Origin: Thermus arciformis
GTDB lineage: Bacteria; Deinococcota; Deinococci; Deinococcales; Thermaceae
NCBI RefSeq assembly: GCF_900102145.1
Contig: NZ_FNBC01000010.1
Coordinates: 1-63,911, forward strand
DNA length: 63,911 nt
Direction of reading: 5' to 3'
The notes beneath the pieces are model-generated. The model searched no databases. It was not told where the DNA came from and saw only the letters and a list, made by a program, of their open reading frames with translations. Made by a program: the position numbers and the translations under genes. Below, piece after piece: positions 1 to 8,533 of this stretch; the stretch's first letter is position 1, and each line of letters begins with the position of its first letter.

Positions 1-294
1 TCGGGGGCCTTCCTGCGGTTCTACGGGTACCCCAAGGTGCTTTGGCCGTACTTGCGGAGCACCAACCTGATGGAGCGGTTTATCCGGGAAGTGCGGCGTG
101 GGACGAAGGTGCGGGACCACAAGTTTCCCAAGGCGGAGGCGGTATACAAGCTCCTTTACCTGGAGTCAGAGAGGCAAGAGGGGAGGTGGGCAGAACGGAA
201 ACTAAAGGGGTTCTCGGAGGTGAAGGAGGTGCTGGAGAAGATGCTTCAGGAGCGGTATGCCCCCCGTACACAGACTCTTACACATAACTCTTGA
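1..294 (+). CDS. IS256-family transposase, C-terminal fragment (5' end outside window)
   Basis: The frame is open from base 1 and gives about 97 residues ending in a TGA stop. The stretch SGAFLRFYGYP, then LRSTNLMERF and IREVRRGTKV, matches the region around and after the last acidic residue of the DDE domain in IS256/Mutator transposases, where a STN-x-ME-R-x-N/F motif precedes the C-terminal helix. The end of the protein is short and basic as expected. Only the C-terminal quarter or so is visible; whether the rest is intact is unknown. It would cut and paste or copy the element between its terminal repeats. Confidence 0.85.
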   Translation, partial: SGAFLRFYGYPKVLWPYLRSTNLMERFIREVRRGTKVRDHKFPKAEAVYKLLYLESERQEGRWAERKLKGFSEVKEVLEKMLQERYAPRTQTLTHNS

Positions 295-302
295 CACGAC
301 CC
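1..302 (+). mobile_element. Right end of an IS256-type (Mutator) insertion sequence
   Basis: The segment holds the C-terminal end of a Mutator-type transposase followed directly by the motif TTACACATAACTCTTGACAC at 279-298. A tail of the general form TTACACA-N-TTGACAC straight after the transposase stop is typical of the right terminal repeat of IS256 elements. The outer boundary is estimated near base 300, because an unrelated membrane-protein reading frame on the minus strand opens right there. The left end lies outside the window, so the repeat pair and target duplication cannot be checked. Confidence 0.8.
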
Positions 303-656
303 GGCGGGGGAAAGGCCCTGGGGGTTGGGCTGGAAGAGGAGCTGGTAGCTCAGGGTGGAGAGGAGGTAGGAGGCGACGAGGGCGTGGGCGGTGGGGATGG
401 CCCATCGGGCCGAGGAAGGAAGGCGCCAAAGGAGAAGGGCGAGGAGGAGGAAGCCTATCCCCATCAGGGGCAGGAAGACCCGGTCCACGGGGTCCACGCC
501 CCCCGGCCTCGAGGCCCAGTAGGCTACCCCCGCGAGGAGGGCTCCCAGGGGGAGAAGCCAAAGGGCCATCCGCCGCCGAAGCGGGTTCAAGGGGTCCAGG
601 AGCTCGAGGGTGGGGTGCAAACTCCTTTCAGTGTACCTCACTCCCCCGGAGGCCAT
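299..656 (-). pseudogene. Membrane protein, N-terminal part, truncated by the IS insertion
   Basis: Reading leftwards from an ATG at 656, the frame encodes a short hydrophilic leader, then about three hydrophobic segments (MALWLLPLGALLAGVAYW, VFLPLMGIGFLLLALLLW and ALVASYLLSTLSYQLLF), and is still open when it runs into the insertion-sequence terminus near base 299. The 15 or so residues that follow come from the IS and are unrelated. The start is uncertain: GTG at about 641 and TTG near 620 (after AAAGGAG) are alternatives. The layout resembles the membrane part of a sensor or diguanylate cyclase, but no catalytic domain is visible here, so the function is not assigned. Confidence 0.65.
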
Positions 657-749
657 GGGCGCATTTTCCCCGGGCCCCCCTTAACCGGGGCTTAACGGCC
701 TAAGGGCCCAACCCAGGGGTCCCTTGCGGCCCAATCCACGGCTAGGCCC

Positions 750-2642
750 TCAGTCCTCGAGGTAGGTGTACCCCTGGAGCTCCCGGGCGTACCGCTCCAA
801 AAAAGCCCCCTTCTCCGCGGGGGAGAGGCGGCTTTGCCGCACCAGGCGCTCCACCCCCAGGGTCAGCTCCCTGGCGGTGAAGCCCATCTTCTCAATGACC
901 TTCTCGGCGGTCTCCCCGGGGACGAAGCGCTCTATGGCGAAGCCCTCCTCGTCCACCCGCACGTGGGCCTCCCCCACCTGGCCGAAGAGGTTGTGGTTGC
1001 TCCCCAGGACGTCCTGGTAGGCCCCCACCAGGAAGACCCCCAGGTAGTAGGGCTCCCCGGGGCGCACGGCGTGGACGGGGAGGGTCTGGCGCACGTCGTG
1101 GAGGTCAATGAAGCGGTCTATCTTGCCGTCCGAGTCGCAGGAGATGTCCACCAGGGTGGCCTGGCGGGTGGGGGGCTCGTGGAGGCGGCTTAGGGGCACG
1201 ATGGGGAAGAGCTGGTGGATGGCCCAGGCGTCGGGGAGGCTTTGGAAGATGGAGAAGTTGCACACGAGCTTGTCGGCGAGGAGCTTCTCCAGGTCCTCAA
1301 ACTCGTCGGGGGCGTAGGGGAGCTCCCCTACCAGGGCGTAGACCTTGCGGGCGATGTGGTAGAAGATCTCCTCCGCCAGGGCGCGGTCCTTTAGGGACAC
1401 GAGCCCGAGGTCGTAGAGGGTCTGGAGGGTCTCCTTGTCCGCGAAGGCGTCGTGGTAGACCTCGCGGAAGTTCTTGGGGCCGAGGCTTAAAAGCCCTTCC
1501 CAAAGCTCCTTGACCAGGGGGTGGGCCTCCTCGGGAGGGGCCGGGGGCTTCTTCTCCCCGGGCGGGGTGATGACGTCAATGACCTCCAGGACCAGGACCT
1601 CGTGGTAGGCGGTGACGGCCCGGCCCGACTCCGTGACCAGGATGGGGTGGGGCTCCCCGTGCCCTTCCACCACCTCCTTGGTCACGTAGACCAGGTCCTC
1701 GGCGTACTCGGAGAGGGTGTAGTTGGCCGAGGCGTAGAAGTTGGTCTTGGAGCCGTCGTAGTCCACGGCCAGGCCCCCGCCCAGGTTGAGGTAGCGGAGG
1801 GGAGCCCCGAGCTTCCTGAGCTGCACGTAGGTCTGGGCGGCCTCCCGCACCGCCGCCTTGATCCTGCGGATGTCCGTGACCTGGCTGCCGATGTGGGCGT
1901 GGACCATGACCAGGGCGTCTAAGAGGTCCGCCTCCTTGAGGATTTCCACCGCCTGCACGATCTCCGGGGTGGTGAGGCCGAACTTGGCGTTTTCGCCCCC
2001 AGAGGCCTCCCACTGCCCCGCCCCCTTGGCCTTGAGCTTGTAGCGGATGCCCAGAAGGGGCTTCACGCCGAGCTCCCGGGAGAGGCGGACCACCCGGGAG
2101 AGCTCGGCGAACTTCTCCAGGGTGATCACCACGTTCCGGCCGAGCTTCCTCCCCATGAGGGCCAGGCGGATGAAGTCGTCGTCCTTGAAGCCGTTGGTGG
2201 TGATGAGGGCCTCCTCGGAGAGGTCCTGGGCCAGGATGAGGGCGAGCTCGGGTTTGCTCCCCGCCTCGAGGCCGTAGTGGTAGGCCTTCCCCGCCTTGGC
2301 CACCGTCTCCAGCACCAGGCGGCGCTGGTTCACCTTCACCGGGTAGACCCCCCGGTAGGCGCCCTGGTAGCCGTACTTGGCCATGGCCTCCCGGAAGGCC
2401 TCGTTGAGGGCCCGGATCCGGGCCTCGAGGATCTGGGGAAAGCGGAGCACCAGGGGCAGGGGCCTCCCCTCGTCCCTCAGGGCCTCCACGATCTCCAGGA
2501 GGGAGGCCGAAGGCCCCCCGGGGCCCAGGGGGGTCACCTCCATCTCCCCGTCCCGCCCCACGCGGAAAAACCCCGCGCTCCAGTGGGGCACCAGGTAGAT
2601 CTCCTCCGCCTCCTTGGGGGTGAAGCGCTTGGCCGTTCGCAA
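750..2642 (-). CDS. speA: Biosynthetic arginine decarboxylase (SpeA type)
   Basis: A 630-residue PLP enzyme of the SpeA type, the normal length for the family. It converts arginine to agmatine, the first step of the Thermus polyamine route through aminopropylagmatine to spermidine. The fold-III decarboxylase signature is clear: YRGVYPVKVNQ places the PLP lysine near residue 103, YHYGLEAGSKPEL follows, and VHAHIGSQV lies near residue 248. The start is a TTG preceded by GGAGGT at nine bases, so translation initiation looks moderate. It lies 16 bases after a DUF72 gene and is probably the last gene of the minus-strand operon that begins with the M24 peptidase. No clear terminator follows before base 656. 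Confidence 0.93.
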   Translation of the reverse strand: MRTAKRFTPKEAEEIYLVPHWSAGFFRVGRDGEMEVTPLGPGGPSASLLEIVEALRDEGRPLPLVLRFPQILEARIRALNEAFREAMAKYGYQGAYRGVYPVKVNQRRLVLETVAKAGKAYHYGLEAGSKPELALILAQDLSEEALITTNGFKDDDFIRLALMGRKLGRNVVITLEKFAELSRVVRLSRELGVKPLLGIRYKLKAKGAGQWEASGGENAKFGLTTPEIVQAVEILKEADLLDALVMVHAHIGSQVTDIRRIKAAVREAAQTYVQLRKLGAPLRYLNLGGGLAVDYDGSKTNFYASANYTLSEYAEDLVYVTKEVVEGHGEPHPILVTESGRAVTAYHEVLVLEVIDVITPPGEKKPPAPPEEAHPLVKELWEGLLSLGPKNFREVYHDAFADKETLQTLYDLGLVSLKDRALAEEIFYHIARKVYALVGELPYAPDEFEDLEKLLADKLVCNFSIFQSLPDAWAIHQLFPIVPLSRLHEPPTRQATLVDISCDSDGKIDRFIDLHDVRQTLPVHAVRPGEPYYLGVFLVGAYQDVLGSNHNLFGQVGEAHVRVDEEGFAIERFVPGETAEKVIEKMGFTARELTLGVERLVRQSRLSPAEKGAFLERYARELQGYTYLED

Positions 2643-2658
2643 CCCGGGTCAACCTCCG

Positions 2659-3192
2659 CTATGAGTGTAGGGCGGATGCCTCCTCTTGGGAAGGGTGGCT
2701 TCGGTAAAGGTACCCCTCCCCCTCGGGAACCTCCGCCGGGTCCACCAGGTAGAGGAAAGGCCCCCCGCCTTCGTTGACCAGGACATGGCCCCGGGAGCGC
2801 AGGAGGGGCTTTAGGTCCCCGGGGGCCTGGAAGGCCAGGGGGACGGGGCCCACCTCCTTTAGCACCTCCTCCAGAAGGTCAAGCCAGGCGGCGAAGGCCT
2901 CGGGAGCCACCTCGGGCACCAGGAGGCGGACCGCCCCCGCTTTGTCCCCGAAGCGCCGGAACCTCCTCAGGAAGCGGCGCAGGGTGCGCCGCTCTTCCCC
3001 GGTGGGGCAGAAGGTGAGGTGCTTGTGGCCCACCACGCTGAAGCGGAACCCCTCCGGGGCCAAGGCCCTTAGGCGGCTTATGGTCCTTAAGTCCCCCACC
3101 CGGTGCCACCAGGAAAGCTCCACCGTGGGGAAGGCCTTGCGGTAGGCCTTGAACCCCCCGGGGAAGCCCCGGTAGCCCTTTAGCCCCACCAA
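2659..3192 (-). CDS. DUF72 (YecE-like) family protein, short form
   Basis: About 177 residues. The opening VGLKGYRGFPGGF followed by a run of aromatic residues (VELSWWHRVG) and the later RFSVVGHKHLTF match the TIM-barrel-like DUF72/YecE family of unknown biochemical function. Typical members are about 230-280 residues, so this copy is short and appears to lack the C-terminal strand set. The upstream TTG at 3216 would overlap the hydrolase gene; the TTG at 3192 sits just after GGGAAGGGA and yields the usual N-terminus, so it is preferred. It lies between an alpha/beta hydrolase and speA in one operon, which does not explain its role. Confidence 0.75.
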   Translation of the reverse strand: MVGLKGYRGFPGGFKAYRKAFPTVELSWWHRVGDLRTISRLRALAPEGFRFSVVGHKHLTFCPTGEERRTLRRFLRRFRRFGDKAGAVRLLVPEVAPEAFAAWLDLLEEVLKEVGPVPLAFQAPGDLKPLLRSRGHVLVNEGGGPFLYLVDPAEVPEGEGYLYRSHPSQEEASALHS

Positions 3193-3202
3193 GATCCCTT
3201 CC

Positions 3203-3916
3203 CTAGCGGGCTTCAAGCCAGTGCTCCAAGAAGGCCAGGCCCACCCGGGCCATGAGGGGGGTGAGGGTGTGCCCCGCCCCCTCCTCCACGAAGCGGGCCA
3301 GGCGGCCTTCGGGGTAGTGGGGCCTCAGGGCCTCCAAGGTCTTCTCCATCCGCTCCAGGGGGACGATGAGGTCCTTGGTGCCGTGGAGGTGGAGGAGGGG
3401 CACGCCCCCGTAGGCCTCTCCCCGGAGGGCGGGCGGCCTCTCGTAGAGCGCCTGGACCCTGGGGTCTTCCACCTTTTGGCCCTGGGGGAGCTTCATGGGA
3501 AAGCCCGAGCCGATGAAGGCGAGGGCCCCTCGAGGCCGGAAGCCCTCGGAAAGGAGGAGGTGGGCCACGAAGGCCCCCAGGCTCCCCCCGGCGAGGAAGA
3601 GGGGGAGGCCGAAGCGCCTCTCTGCCTCCTCCGCCACCCTCCGGGCCTCCTCGGCGAAGCCCAAGGCCACCTGGTAGACCTCCTCCACGTACCGGGGGCT
3701 CTTAGAGGAGGGGGGAGGGCCCTCCCTTTCCCCGTGCCTTGGGGCGTCAAAGGCGAGGAGGAGGAAGCCCCGTTCCGCGTAGCCGGGAAGGAGGGAGAGG
3801 ATGTGCTCCTTGGAGCCTTGAAGGCCGTGGAGGGCGAGGAGGAGGGCTTTGGGCGCCTCGGAGGTCCGGGCGAGGACGGAAAGCCCCGCCAAGGTGAGCC
3901 GCTCGGTCCGCATCAT
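3203..3916 (-). CDS. Alpha/beta hydrolase (esterase-like)
   Basis: A 237-residue serine hydrolase with a complete catalytic triad. LLALHGLQGSKE supplies the oxyanion region, GGSLGA at 110-115 is the nucleophile elbow (Ser112), GTKDLIVP gives Asp182, and GAGHTL gives His216. There is no signal peptide, so it is cytoplasmic. From memory it is very close to the structurally solved T. thermophilus hydrolase TT1662, whose substrate was not defined; this could not be checked here. The ATG follows the prs stop codon immediately (TAG-ATG), so the two genes are translationally close. The natural substrate is unknown; a short-chain ester is a reasonable guess. Confidence 0.88.
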   Translation of the reverse strand: MMRTERLTLAGLSVLARTSEAPKALLLALHGLQGSKEHILSLLPGYAERGFLLLAFDAPRHGEREGPPPSSKSPRYVEEVYQVALGFAEEARRVAEEAERRFGLPLFLAGGSLGAFVAHLLLSEGFRPRGALAFIGSGFPMKLPQGQKVEDPRVQALYERPPALRGEAYGGVPLLHLHGTKDLIVPLERMEKTLEALRPHYPEGRLARFVEEGAGHTLTPLMARVGLAFLEHWLEAR

Positions 3917-4849
3917 CTAGGTAAAAAGGCTGGACACCGACTCCCCCCTATGGATCCGCCAGATGGCCTCGGCGAAGAGGGGGGCCACGGTGAGGGTCTT
4001 GAGCTTGGGGCCTTCCTTGGGGGGGCAGGTGTCCGTGGCGGCCACCTCCTTCACGGGGCTTTTGGCGATCCTCTCCAGGGCCGGGCCCACGTAGACCCCG
4101 TGGGTGGCGGCGGCGTAGACCTCCCTGGCCCCGGCCTGCAGGAGGGCCTCCACCGCCTCCACCAGGCTTCCCGCGGTGGAGATCTCGTCGTCCACGATGA
4201 GGGCCGTCTTCCCCTTCACCTCCCCCACCAGCATCCGCACCCGCACCTCCGTGTCGGAGACCCGCTCCTTGTCTATGAAGGCCAGGGGCAGGTGGAGGCG
4301 GCGGGCGAGGGAGCTCGCCCGCTTGAGGTCCCCCGCGTCCGGGGCCACCACCACGGCGTTTTCCAGGTCCACCCGGGTGGCGAAGTGGTTGGCGATCACC
4401 GGTTCGGCGGAGAGGTGGTCCACGGGGATCTTGAAGAAGCCGTGGACCTGGGGGGAGTGGAGGGTCATGGTGAGGACCCGGTCGGCCCCCGCCGTCTGCA
4501 GGAGGTCGGCGACGAGCCGCGCGGTGATGGAGATGCGGGGGGCGTCCTTTTTGTCGCTTCGGGCGTAGGAGAAGTAGGGGATGACGGCGGTGACCCGGGC
4601 GGCGCTCGCCCCCTTGGCGGCGTCAATCATCATGAGGAGCTCCATCAGGTGGTCCTGCACCGGCGGGGTGAGGGACTGGACGATGAAGACGTCGCCTTCC
4701 CGGAGGCTTTCCTCGTAGCGCACGAAGAGGTTGTCGTTGGCGAAGCGCAAGGTGGTGCTCTTCCCCAAGGGGAGGCCAAGGGCCTCGGCGATGGCCTGGG
4801 CCAAAGCGCGGTTGGACTGGCCGGAGAAGATCAGGAGGGGGCGGTCCAT
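3917..4849 (-). CDS. prs: Ribose-phosphate pyrophosphokinase (PRPP synthetase)
   Basis: A 310-residue class I PRPP synthetase that makes PRPP from ribose 5-phosphate and ATP for purine, pyrimidine, His, Trp and NAD synthesis. [16 protein letters not shown] is the N-terminal substrate loop, [11 protein letters not shown] the ATP-contact region, [14 protein letters not shown] the metal-binding segment, and [11 protein letters not shown] the PRPP-binding loop (DDxIxTAG). The ATG at 4849 follows GGGGGA at four bases; an in-frame TTG four codons upstream has no ribosome-binding site and is rejected. It sits between the M24 peptidase and the alpha/beta hydrolase in a compact minus-strand operon. 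Confidence 0.95.
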   Translation of the reverse strand: MDRPLLIFSGQSNRALAQAIAEALGLPLGKSTTLRFANDNLFVRYEESLREGDVFIVQSLTPPVQDHLMELLMMIDAAKGASAARVTAVIPYFSYARSDKKDAPRISITARLVADLLQTAGADRVLTMTLHSPQVHGFFKIPVDHLSAEPVIANHFATRVDLENAVVVAPDAGDLKRASSLARRLHLPLAFIDKERVSDTEVRVRMLVGEVKGKTALIVDDEISTAGSLVEAVEALLQAGAREVYAAATHGVYVGPALERIAKSPVKEVAATDTCPPKEGPKLKTLTVAPLFAEAIWRIHRGESVSSLFT

Positions 4850-4875
4850 GCCGTCCCCCAAGATACCACGCCCCC

Positions 4876-6006
4876 CTAAAGGGGGGTGATGGCCTCCTGA
4901 AGGGGGGTGGTGACCTCGAGGCCCGTGGGGTGGAGGTAGACATTCACCTCGGTGCGCACGCCGAAGCCTTCCAGGTACACCCCGGGCTCCACGGTGAAGG
5001 CCAATCCCGGCACCAAGGGGCGGAAGTCGTGGGTTTCCAGGTCGTCCAGGTGGGGCCCAGAGCCGTGGACCTCCTCCCCCAGGTTGTGCCCGGTGCGGTG
5101 GCGGACGTAGGGGCCGTAGCCCTCCTCCTCCAGGACCTTGCGGGCCAGGCGATCCACCTCAAAGCCCTTAGGGTAGCGGCCTTCCCGGTAGGCCTTTTCC
5201 ACGAAGGCGATGGCCTCGTCCCGCGCCCGGGCCACCGCCCGGAAGGCCCGGTGGGCCGCCTCCGGGGGCCTTTTCCCCGCCATCCAGGTGAGGTCGGCGT
5301 AGACCCCCCCGGGGGCCTTGGCCCAGAGGTCCAAAAGGACCACCTCCCCCTCCTCCAAGGGCTTATCCGTGGGTTCGTGGTGGGGGTTGGCGGCGTTTCG
5401 CCCGAAGGCCACCATGGGGGGGTGGTCAAAGACGAGCCCCTCCGCCTCCAGGGCCCGCACGAGCACCCCCTGGACCTCCCGTTCCCTCGCCCTGGGGTTT
5501 TGGCGCAGGAACTCCAGGGCCAGGTCCTTGGCCCGGGCGAGGCCCGCCGCCGCCTTGCGGTGGCTTTGCAGCTTCCCTTCGTCCCAGGTCTGGAAGAGGA
5601 GGAGGAGGGGCCAGGAGGAGGCCACCTCCACCCCCATCCCCCGGAGGAGGTCCAGGGTGCCCCCGTCCACCCGGGAGAGGTAGGGGATCTGCCCCCCCGG
5701 GACGTACTCCAAGGCCACGCGCCGAAGCCCCGAAAGGGTTTCGGAAAGGCTCTCCACGAAGCCCCGCCAGGTGTGGTAGGTCCTCCGGTTTCCGGGGAGG
5801 GGAGGGAAGAGGCTTGCCTCAATGGCGTGGCTGAGGAGGGTGGGCGCCCCTTCCCGGGGGATGAGGTAGGCGAAGCGGCGGGTGAGGTGGAGGGAGGAAA
5901 GGCCCAGGACCTCGAGGGCCAGGGGGTTGCTCCTTCCGAAGGAGAGGAGGAGCCAGCCCTCGAGGCCTTCCTCCTTCAAGACTTCCTGCACGCGGGGAAG
6001 GTCCAT
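4876..6006 (-). CDS. M24-family metallopeptidase (Xaa-Pro aminopeptidase/dipeptidase)
   Basis: A 376-residue cytoplasmic protein with a creatinase-type N-terminal domain (about 1-150) and a pita-bread catalytic domain. All five dinuclear metal ligands are visible: Asp in VVLLDLWA, Asp in VYADLTWM, His in HRTGHNLG, Glu in FTVEPGVY and Glu in VRTEVNV. It would release N-terminal residues before proline or split X-Pro dipeptides. The ATG at 6006 has no Shine-Dalgarno sequence but follows a weak -10-like TACCAT at six bases, consistent with a leaderless message. It is the first gene of the five-gene minus-strand set ending with speA. Confidence 0.9.
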   Translation of the reverse strand: MDLPRVQEVLKEEGLEGWLLLSFGRSNPLALEVLGLSSLHLTRRFAYLIPREGAPTLLSHAIEASLFPPLPGNRRTYHTWRGFVESLSETLSGLRRVALEYVPGGQIPYLSRVDGGTLDLLRGMGVEVASSWPLLLLFQTWDEGKLQSHRKAAAGLARAKDLALEFLRQNPRAREREVQGVLVRALEAEGLVFDHPPMVAFGRNAANPHHEPTDKPLEEGEVVLLDLWAKAPGGVYADLTWMAGKRPPEAAHRAFRAVARARDEAIAFVEKAYREGRYPKGFEVDRLARKVLEEEGYGPYVRHRTGHNLGEEVHGSGPHLDDLETHDFRPLVPGLAFTVEPGVYLEGFGVRTEVNVYLHPTGLEVTTPLQEAITPL

Positions 6007-6088
6007 GCCCCCATGGTATCCCGAGTGGGCGTCGCCTCACCTTTCCCTACCCCTGCCGTGCTAGGCTTACGGGTAGGGAGGGAGGAGC

Positions 6089-6469
6089 ATGGTAGAGGCA
6101 CAGGAGGCGGTCATCCGCATCACCCCCCTGGCGGCGGAGAAGGCCAAGGAGATCCTCGCCCGCTACGGCAAGGAAGGCGCGGCCATTCGCGTCTACATCA
6201 AGTCTGGAGGGTGCTCGGGCTTCCAGTACGGCATGGCCGTGGACGAGAGGGAGCTCGAGGGGGACACCTTCGTGGAGATGCACGGGGTGCGGCTCGTGGT
6301 GGACCCCATGTCCTTGCCCTACCTGGTGGGCTCGGAGATTGACTGGGTGGAGAGCCTCATGGGGGGCGGGTTCACGGTTCACAACCCAAACGCCGCCAGC
6401 ACCTGCGGCTGCGGCCACTCCTTCCGCACCAAGGACCAGGAAGGGGAAGCCCGCGCCTGCGGCCATTAA
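6089..6469 (+). CDS. A-type Fe-S cluster carrier (IscA/SufA/ErpA family)
   Basis: A 126-residue HesB-family protein with the three conserved cysteines in GGCSGFQY (Cys42) and STCGCGHSF (Cys106 and Cys108); the 63-residue spacing is that of IscA/ErpA proteins. It would carry and insert Fe-S clusters into apoproteins in the cytoplasm. A fourth cysteine (Cys124) lies in a short C-terminal tail. GGAGGAG sits one base before the ATG at the predicted start, so ribosome binding may use its upstream part GGGAGG. The gene stands alone between a divergent peptidase gene and a terminator at 6486. Confidence 0.92.
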   Translation: MVEAQEAVIRITPLAAEKAKEILARYGKEGAAIRVYIKSGGCSGFQYGMAVDERELEGDTFVEMHGVRLVVDPMSLPYLVGSEIDWVESLMGGGFTVHNPNAASTCGCGHSFRTKDQEGEARACGH

Positions 6470-6485
6470 ACCCCGGTTCCTTCGG

Positions 6486-6517
6486 GGGGCCCTGCCTGAG
6501 GGCCCCTTTAGCTTTTT
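6486..6517 (+). terminator. Rho-independent terminator after the IscA-type gene
   Basis: GGGGCCC at 6486-6492 pairs with GGGCCCC at 6500-6506 across a seven-base loop, followed by TTTAGCTTTTT. It separates the Fe-S carrier gene from the promoter of the transporter operon only a few bases on. Confidence 0.85.
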
Positions 6518-6522
6518 CCCGG

Positions 6523-6550
6523 TTGACCTTAACCCGGCGGGTCGTATAAT
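6523..6550 (+). promoter_or_regulatory. Strong sigma-A promoter for the peptide-type ABC transporter
   Basis: TTGACC at 6523-6528 and a perfect TATAAT at 6545-6550 are 16 bases apart. Transcription should begin near 6557, leaving a leader of about 33 bases with AAAGGAGG at 6578-6585 before the ATG at 6590. It is among the best promoters in the window and suits an abundant binding protein. Confidence 0.88.
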
Positions 6551-6589
6551 GGCCTCGGCCACTTAGACGGTGCCACGAAAGGAGGCGGT

Positions 6590-8458
6590 ATGCAGAAGGT
6601 AGGCAAGCTGGCTGTACTCGGTATAACTGCCTTGGGCCTGGCCCTGGCGGGGCCTCAGGACAACAGCCTGGTGATCGGGGCTTCCCAGGAGCCCAGGGTG
6701 CTGGCGGGGGACTTCCTCAGCGTCATCTCCAACCAGTCCATCAAGAGCGAGATTGAGCAGTACCTCTTCGCGCCCCTCATCGGCTTCAACGCCAACAGCG
6801 AGAACTTCCCCGTTTTGGCCACGCAGGTGCCCACCCAGCAAAACGGCCGCCTGCGGGTTACGGACATCGGCGGGGGCAAGAAGCGCCTAGAGATGGACCT
6901 CACCATCCGCCCCGATGCCCGCTGGTCCGACGGCAAGCCCATCACCACGGAGGACGTCCAGTTCTACTTTGAGGTGGGCAAGGCCAAGGGGATGCCCGTG
7001 CTGAACCCCGACTACTGGGAGCGGGTGAACCTCCGCGTTAAGGACGCCCGCAACTTTACCGTGATCTTTGAGCCCGCCTACTACTACGACACCTACGGCT
7101 CCCCCATCGGCTACGCCCCCAAGCACATCATGGGGCCCGAGTGGGAGAAGGTGAAGGCCGCGGCCCGGGGCCTGGACTCCGACAAGGACGCGGAGAAGCT
7201 CAACGAGCTCTACCGCAACTTCTTCCTCAAGTTCGCCACCCCCCAGGCGCTGAACCGCGGGGCCATGGTCTACTCCGGGCCCTTCAAGCTGAAGCGCTGG
7301 GTGCCGGGGAACTCCATTGAGATGGAGCGGAACCCCAACTTCCCCATCAAGCCCGAGGGCGGGGAGAGCAAGTACGTGCAGAAGGTGGTCTACCGCTTCA
7401 TCCAGAACACCAACTCCCTCCTGGTGGCGGTGATCGGCGGCTCCATTGACGCCACCTCCAGCGTCTCCCTCACCTTTGACCAGGCCCGGTCCAAGCAGCT
7501 CACCTCCCGCGCCCCCGGCCGCTTTGACATCTGGTTCGTGCCCGGGGCCATTTGGGAGCACATTGACATCAACAAGTTTGAGAACTGCCAGACGGTGCGC
7601 GATCTCGGCCTGAACGACAAGCGCACCCGCCAGGCCATCCTCCACGCCCTGAACCGGGAGGGCCTGGTGAAGGCCTTCTTTGACGGCCTCCAGCCCGTGG
7701 CCCACACCTGGATTGCCCCCGTCAACCCCCTCTTCAACCCCAACGTGAAGAAGTACGAGTTTGACCTGAAGAAGGCCGAGGCCCTCCTGGCGGAGATGGG
7801 CTGGAGGAAGGGGCCGGACGGCATCCTCCAGCGCACCGTGGGCGGGCGCACCGTGCGCTTTGAGATTGAGTACGTCACCACCGCCGGCAACGCCATCCGC
7901 GAGCGCACCCAGCAGTTCTTCGCCGAGGACCTCAAGAAGATCGGCATCGCCGTCAAGATCAACAACGCTCCCTCCGCCGTGGTCTTCGCCGACGACTACA
8001 TCCAGCGGGCCAGCGAGTGCAAGTGGACCGGGATGTTTGAGTTCGCCTGGGTCTCCAACCTGCAGGAGGACGGTGGCCTCTTCCAGTACAAGAACCTGAA
8101 CACCGGGGCCATCATGGTCCCCACCAAGGAGAACAACTACCAGGGCCAGAACATCGGCGGCTGGCGGAACGACGAGTTTGACCGCCTGACGAGCCAGGCC
8201 GTCCTGGAGTTTGACGAGGCCAAGCGCAAGGCCCTCTTCGCCCGCGCCCAGGAGATCTGGGCCGAGGAGCTTCCCGCGCTTCCCCTCTACTTCCGCGCCA
8301 ACCCCTACGTGGTGCGGAAGGGCCTCGTGAACTACGTGGCCAGCGCCTACTCCGGCGGCTACGGCTACCCCGGCTGGAACGCCTGGGAGATCGGCTGGGA
8401 GAGCCGCGGGGCCGTGAAGAAGTGGGACCAGGCGAAGTACGCCCTTTCCGTCAAGTAG
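6590..8458 (+). CDS. ABC transporter substrate-binding protein, family 5 (peptide/oligopeptide type)
   Basis: A 622-residue exported solute-binding protein with a signal peptide of about 20 residues (KLAVLGITALGLALAG; no lipobox cysteine). The family-5 (OppA/DppA/NikA) signature is present: RPDARWSDGKPITTEDVQFY near residues 103-122, and C-terminal ALFARAQEIWAEELPALPLY. It would capture peptides or a related solute in the periplasm and deliver it to the two permeases downstream. A strong promoter and a 12-bp hairpin with T-run just after the gene suggest it is made in excess over the permeases. Substrate specificity cannot be read from the sequence. No ATPase gene is present in this operon. 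Confidence 0.93.
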   Translation: MQKVGKLAVLGITALGLALAGPQDNSLVIGASQEPRVLAGDFLSVISNQSIKSEIEQYLFAPLIGFNANSENFPVLATQVPTQQNGRLRVTDIGGGKKRLEMDLTIRPDARWSDGKPITTEDVQFYFEVGKAKGMPVLNPDYWERVNLRVKDARNFTVIFEPAYYYDTYGSPIGYAPKHIMGPEWEKVKAAARGLDSDKDAEKLNELYRNFFLKFATPQALNRGAMVYSGPFKLKRWVPGNSIEMERNPNFPIKPEGGESKYVQKVVYRFIQNTNSLLVAVIGGSIDATSSVSLTFDQARSKQLTSRAPGRFDIWFVPGAIWEHIDINKFENCQTVRDLGLNDKRTRQAILHALNREGLVKAFFDGLQPVAHTWIAPVNPLFNPNVKKYEFDLKKAEALLAEMGWRKGPDGILQRTVGGRTVRFEIEYVTTAGNAIRERTQQFFAEDLKKIGIAVKINNAPSAVVFADDYIQRASECKWTGMFEFAWVSNLQEDGGLFQYKNLNTGAIMVPTKENNYQGQNIGGWRNDEFDRLTSQAVLEFDEAKRKALFARAQEIWAEELPALPLYFRANPYVVRKGLVNYVASAYSGGYGYPGWNAWEIGWESRGAVKKWDQAKYALSVK

Positions 8459-8476
8459 CCTGGGTGGTATAGTGGG

Positions 8477-8507
8477 GCCCGCTGGGCTAAAGCCCAGCGG
8501 GCTTTTT
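8477..8507 (+). terminator. Intra-operon terminator/attenuator hairpin
   Basis: GCCCGCTGGGCT at 8477-8488 pairs perfectly with 8491-8502 over a two-base loop and is followed by TTTTT. It lies between the binding-protein gene and the first permease gene, where partial termination or 3' end protection would give the usual high ratio of binding protein to permease. Confidence 0.85.
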
Positions 8508-8533
8508 GAGTGCCATAAACGGGAGGTACAAGA

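Noticed and set aside
3221-4879. Long plus-strand frame of about 550 codons
   Set aside because: It is antisense to the hydrolase and prs genes; its peptide is Gly/Glu/His-rich with no motif, the usual shadow of GC-rich coding DNA.
8468-8473. TATAGT as an extra promoter for the permeases
   Set aside because: A transcript from here would begin inside the left arm of the terminator hairpin, and there is no -35.
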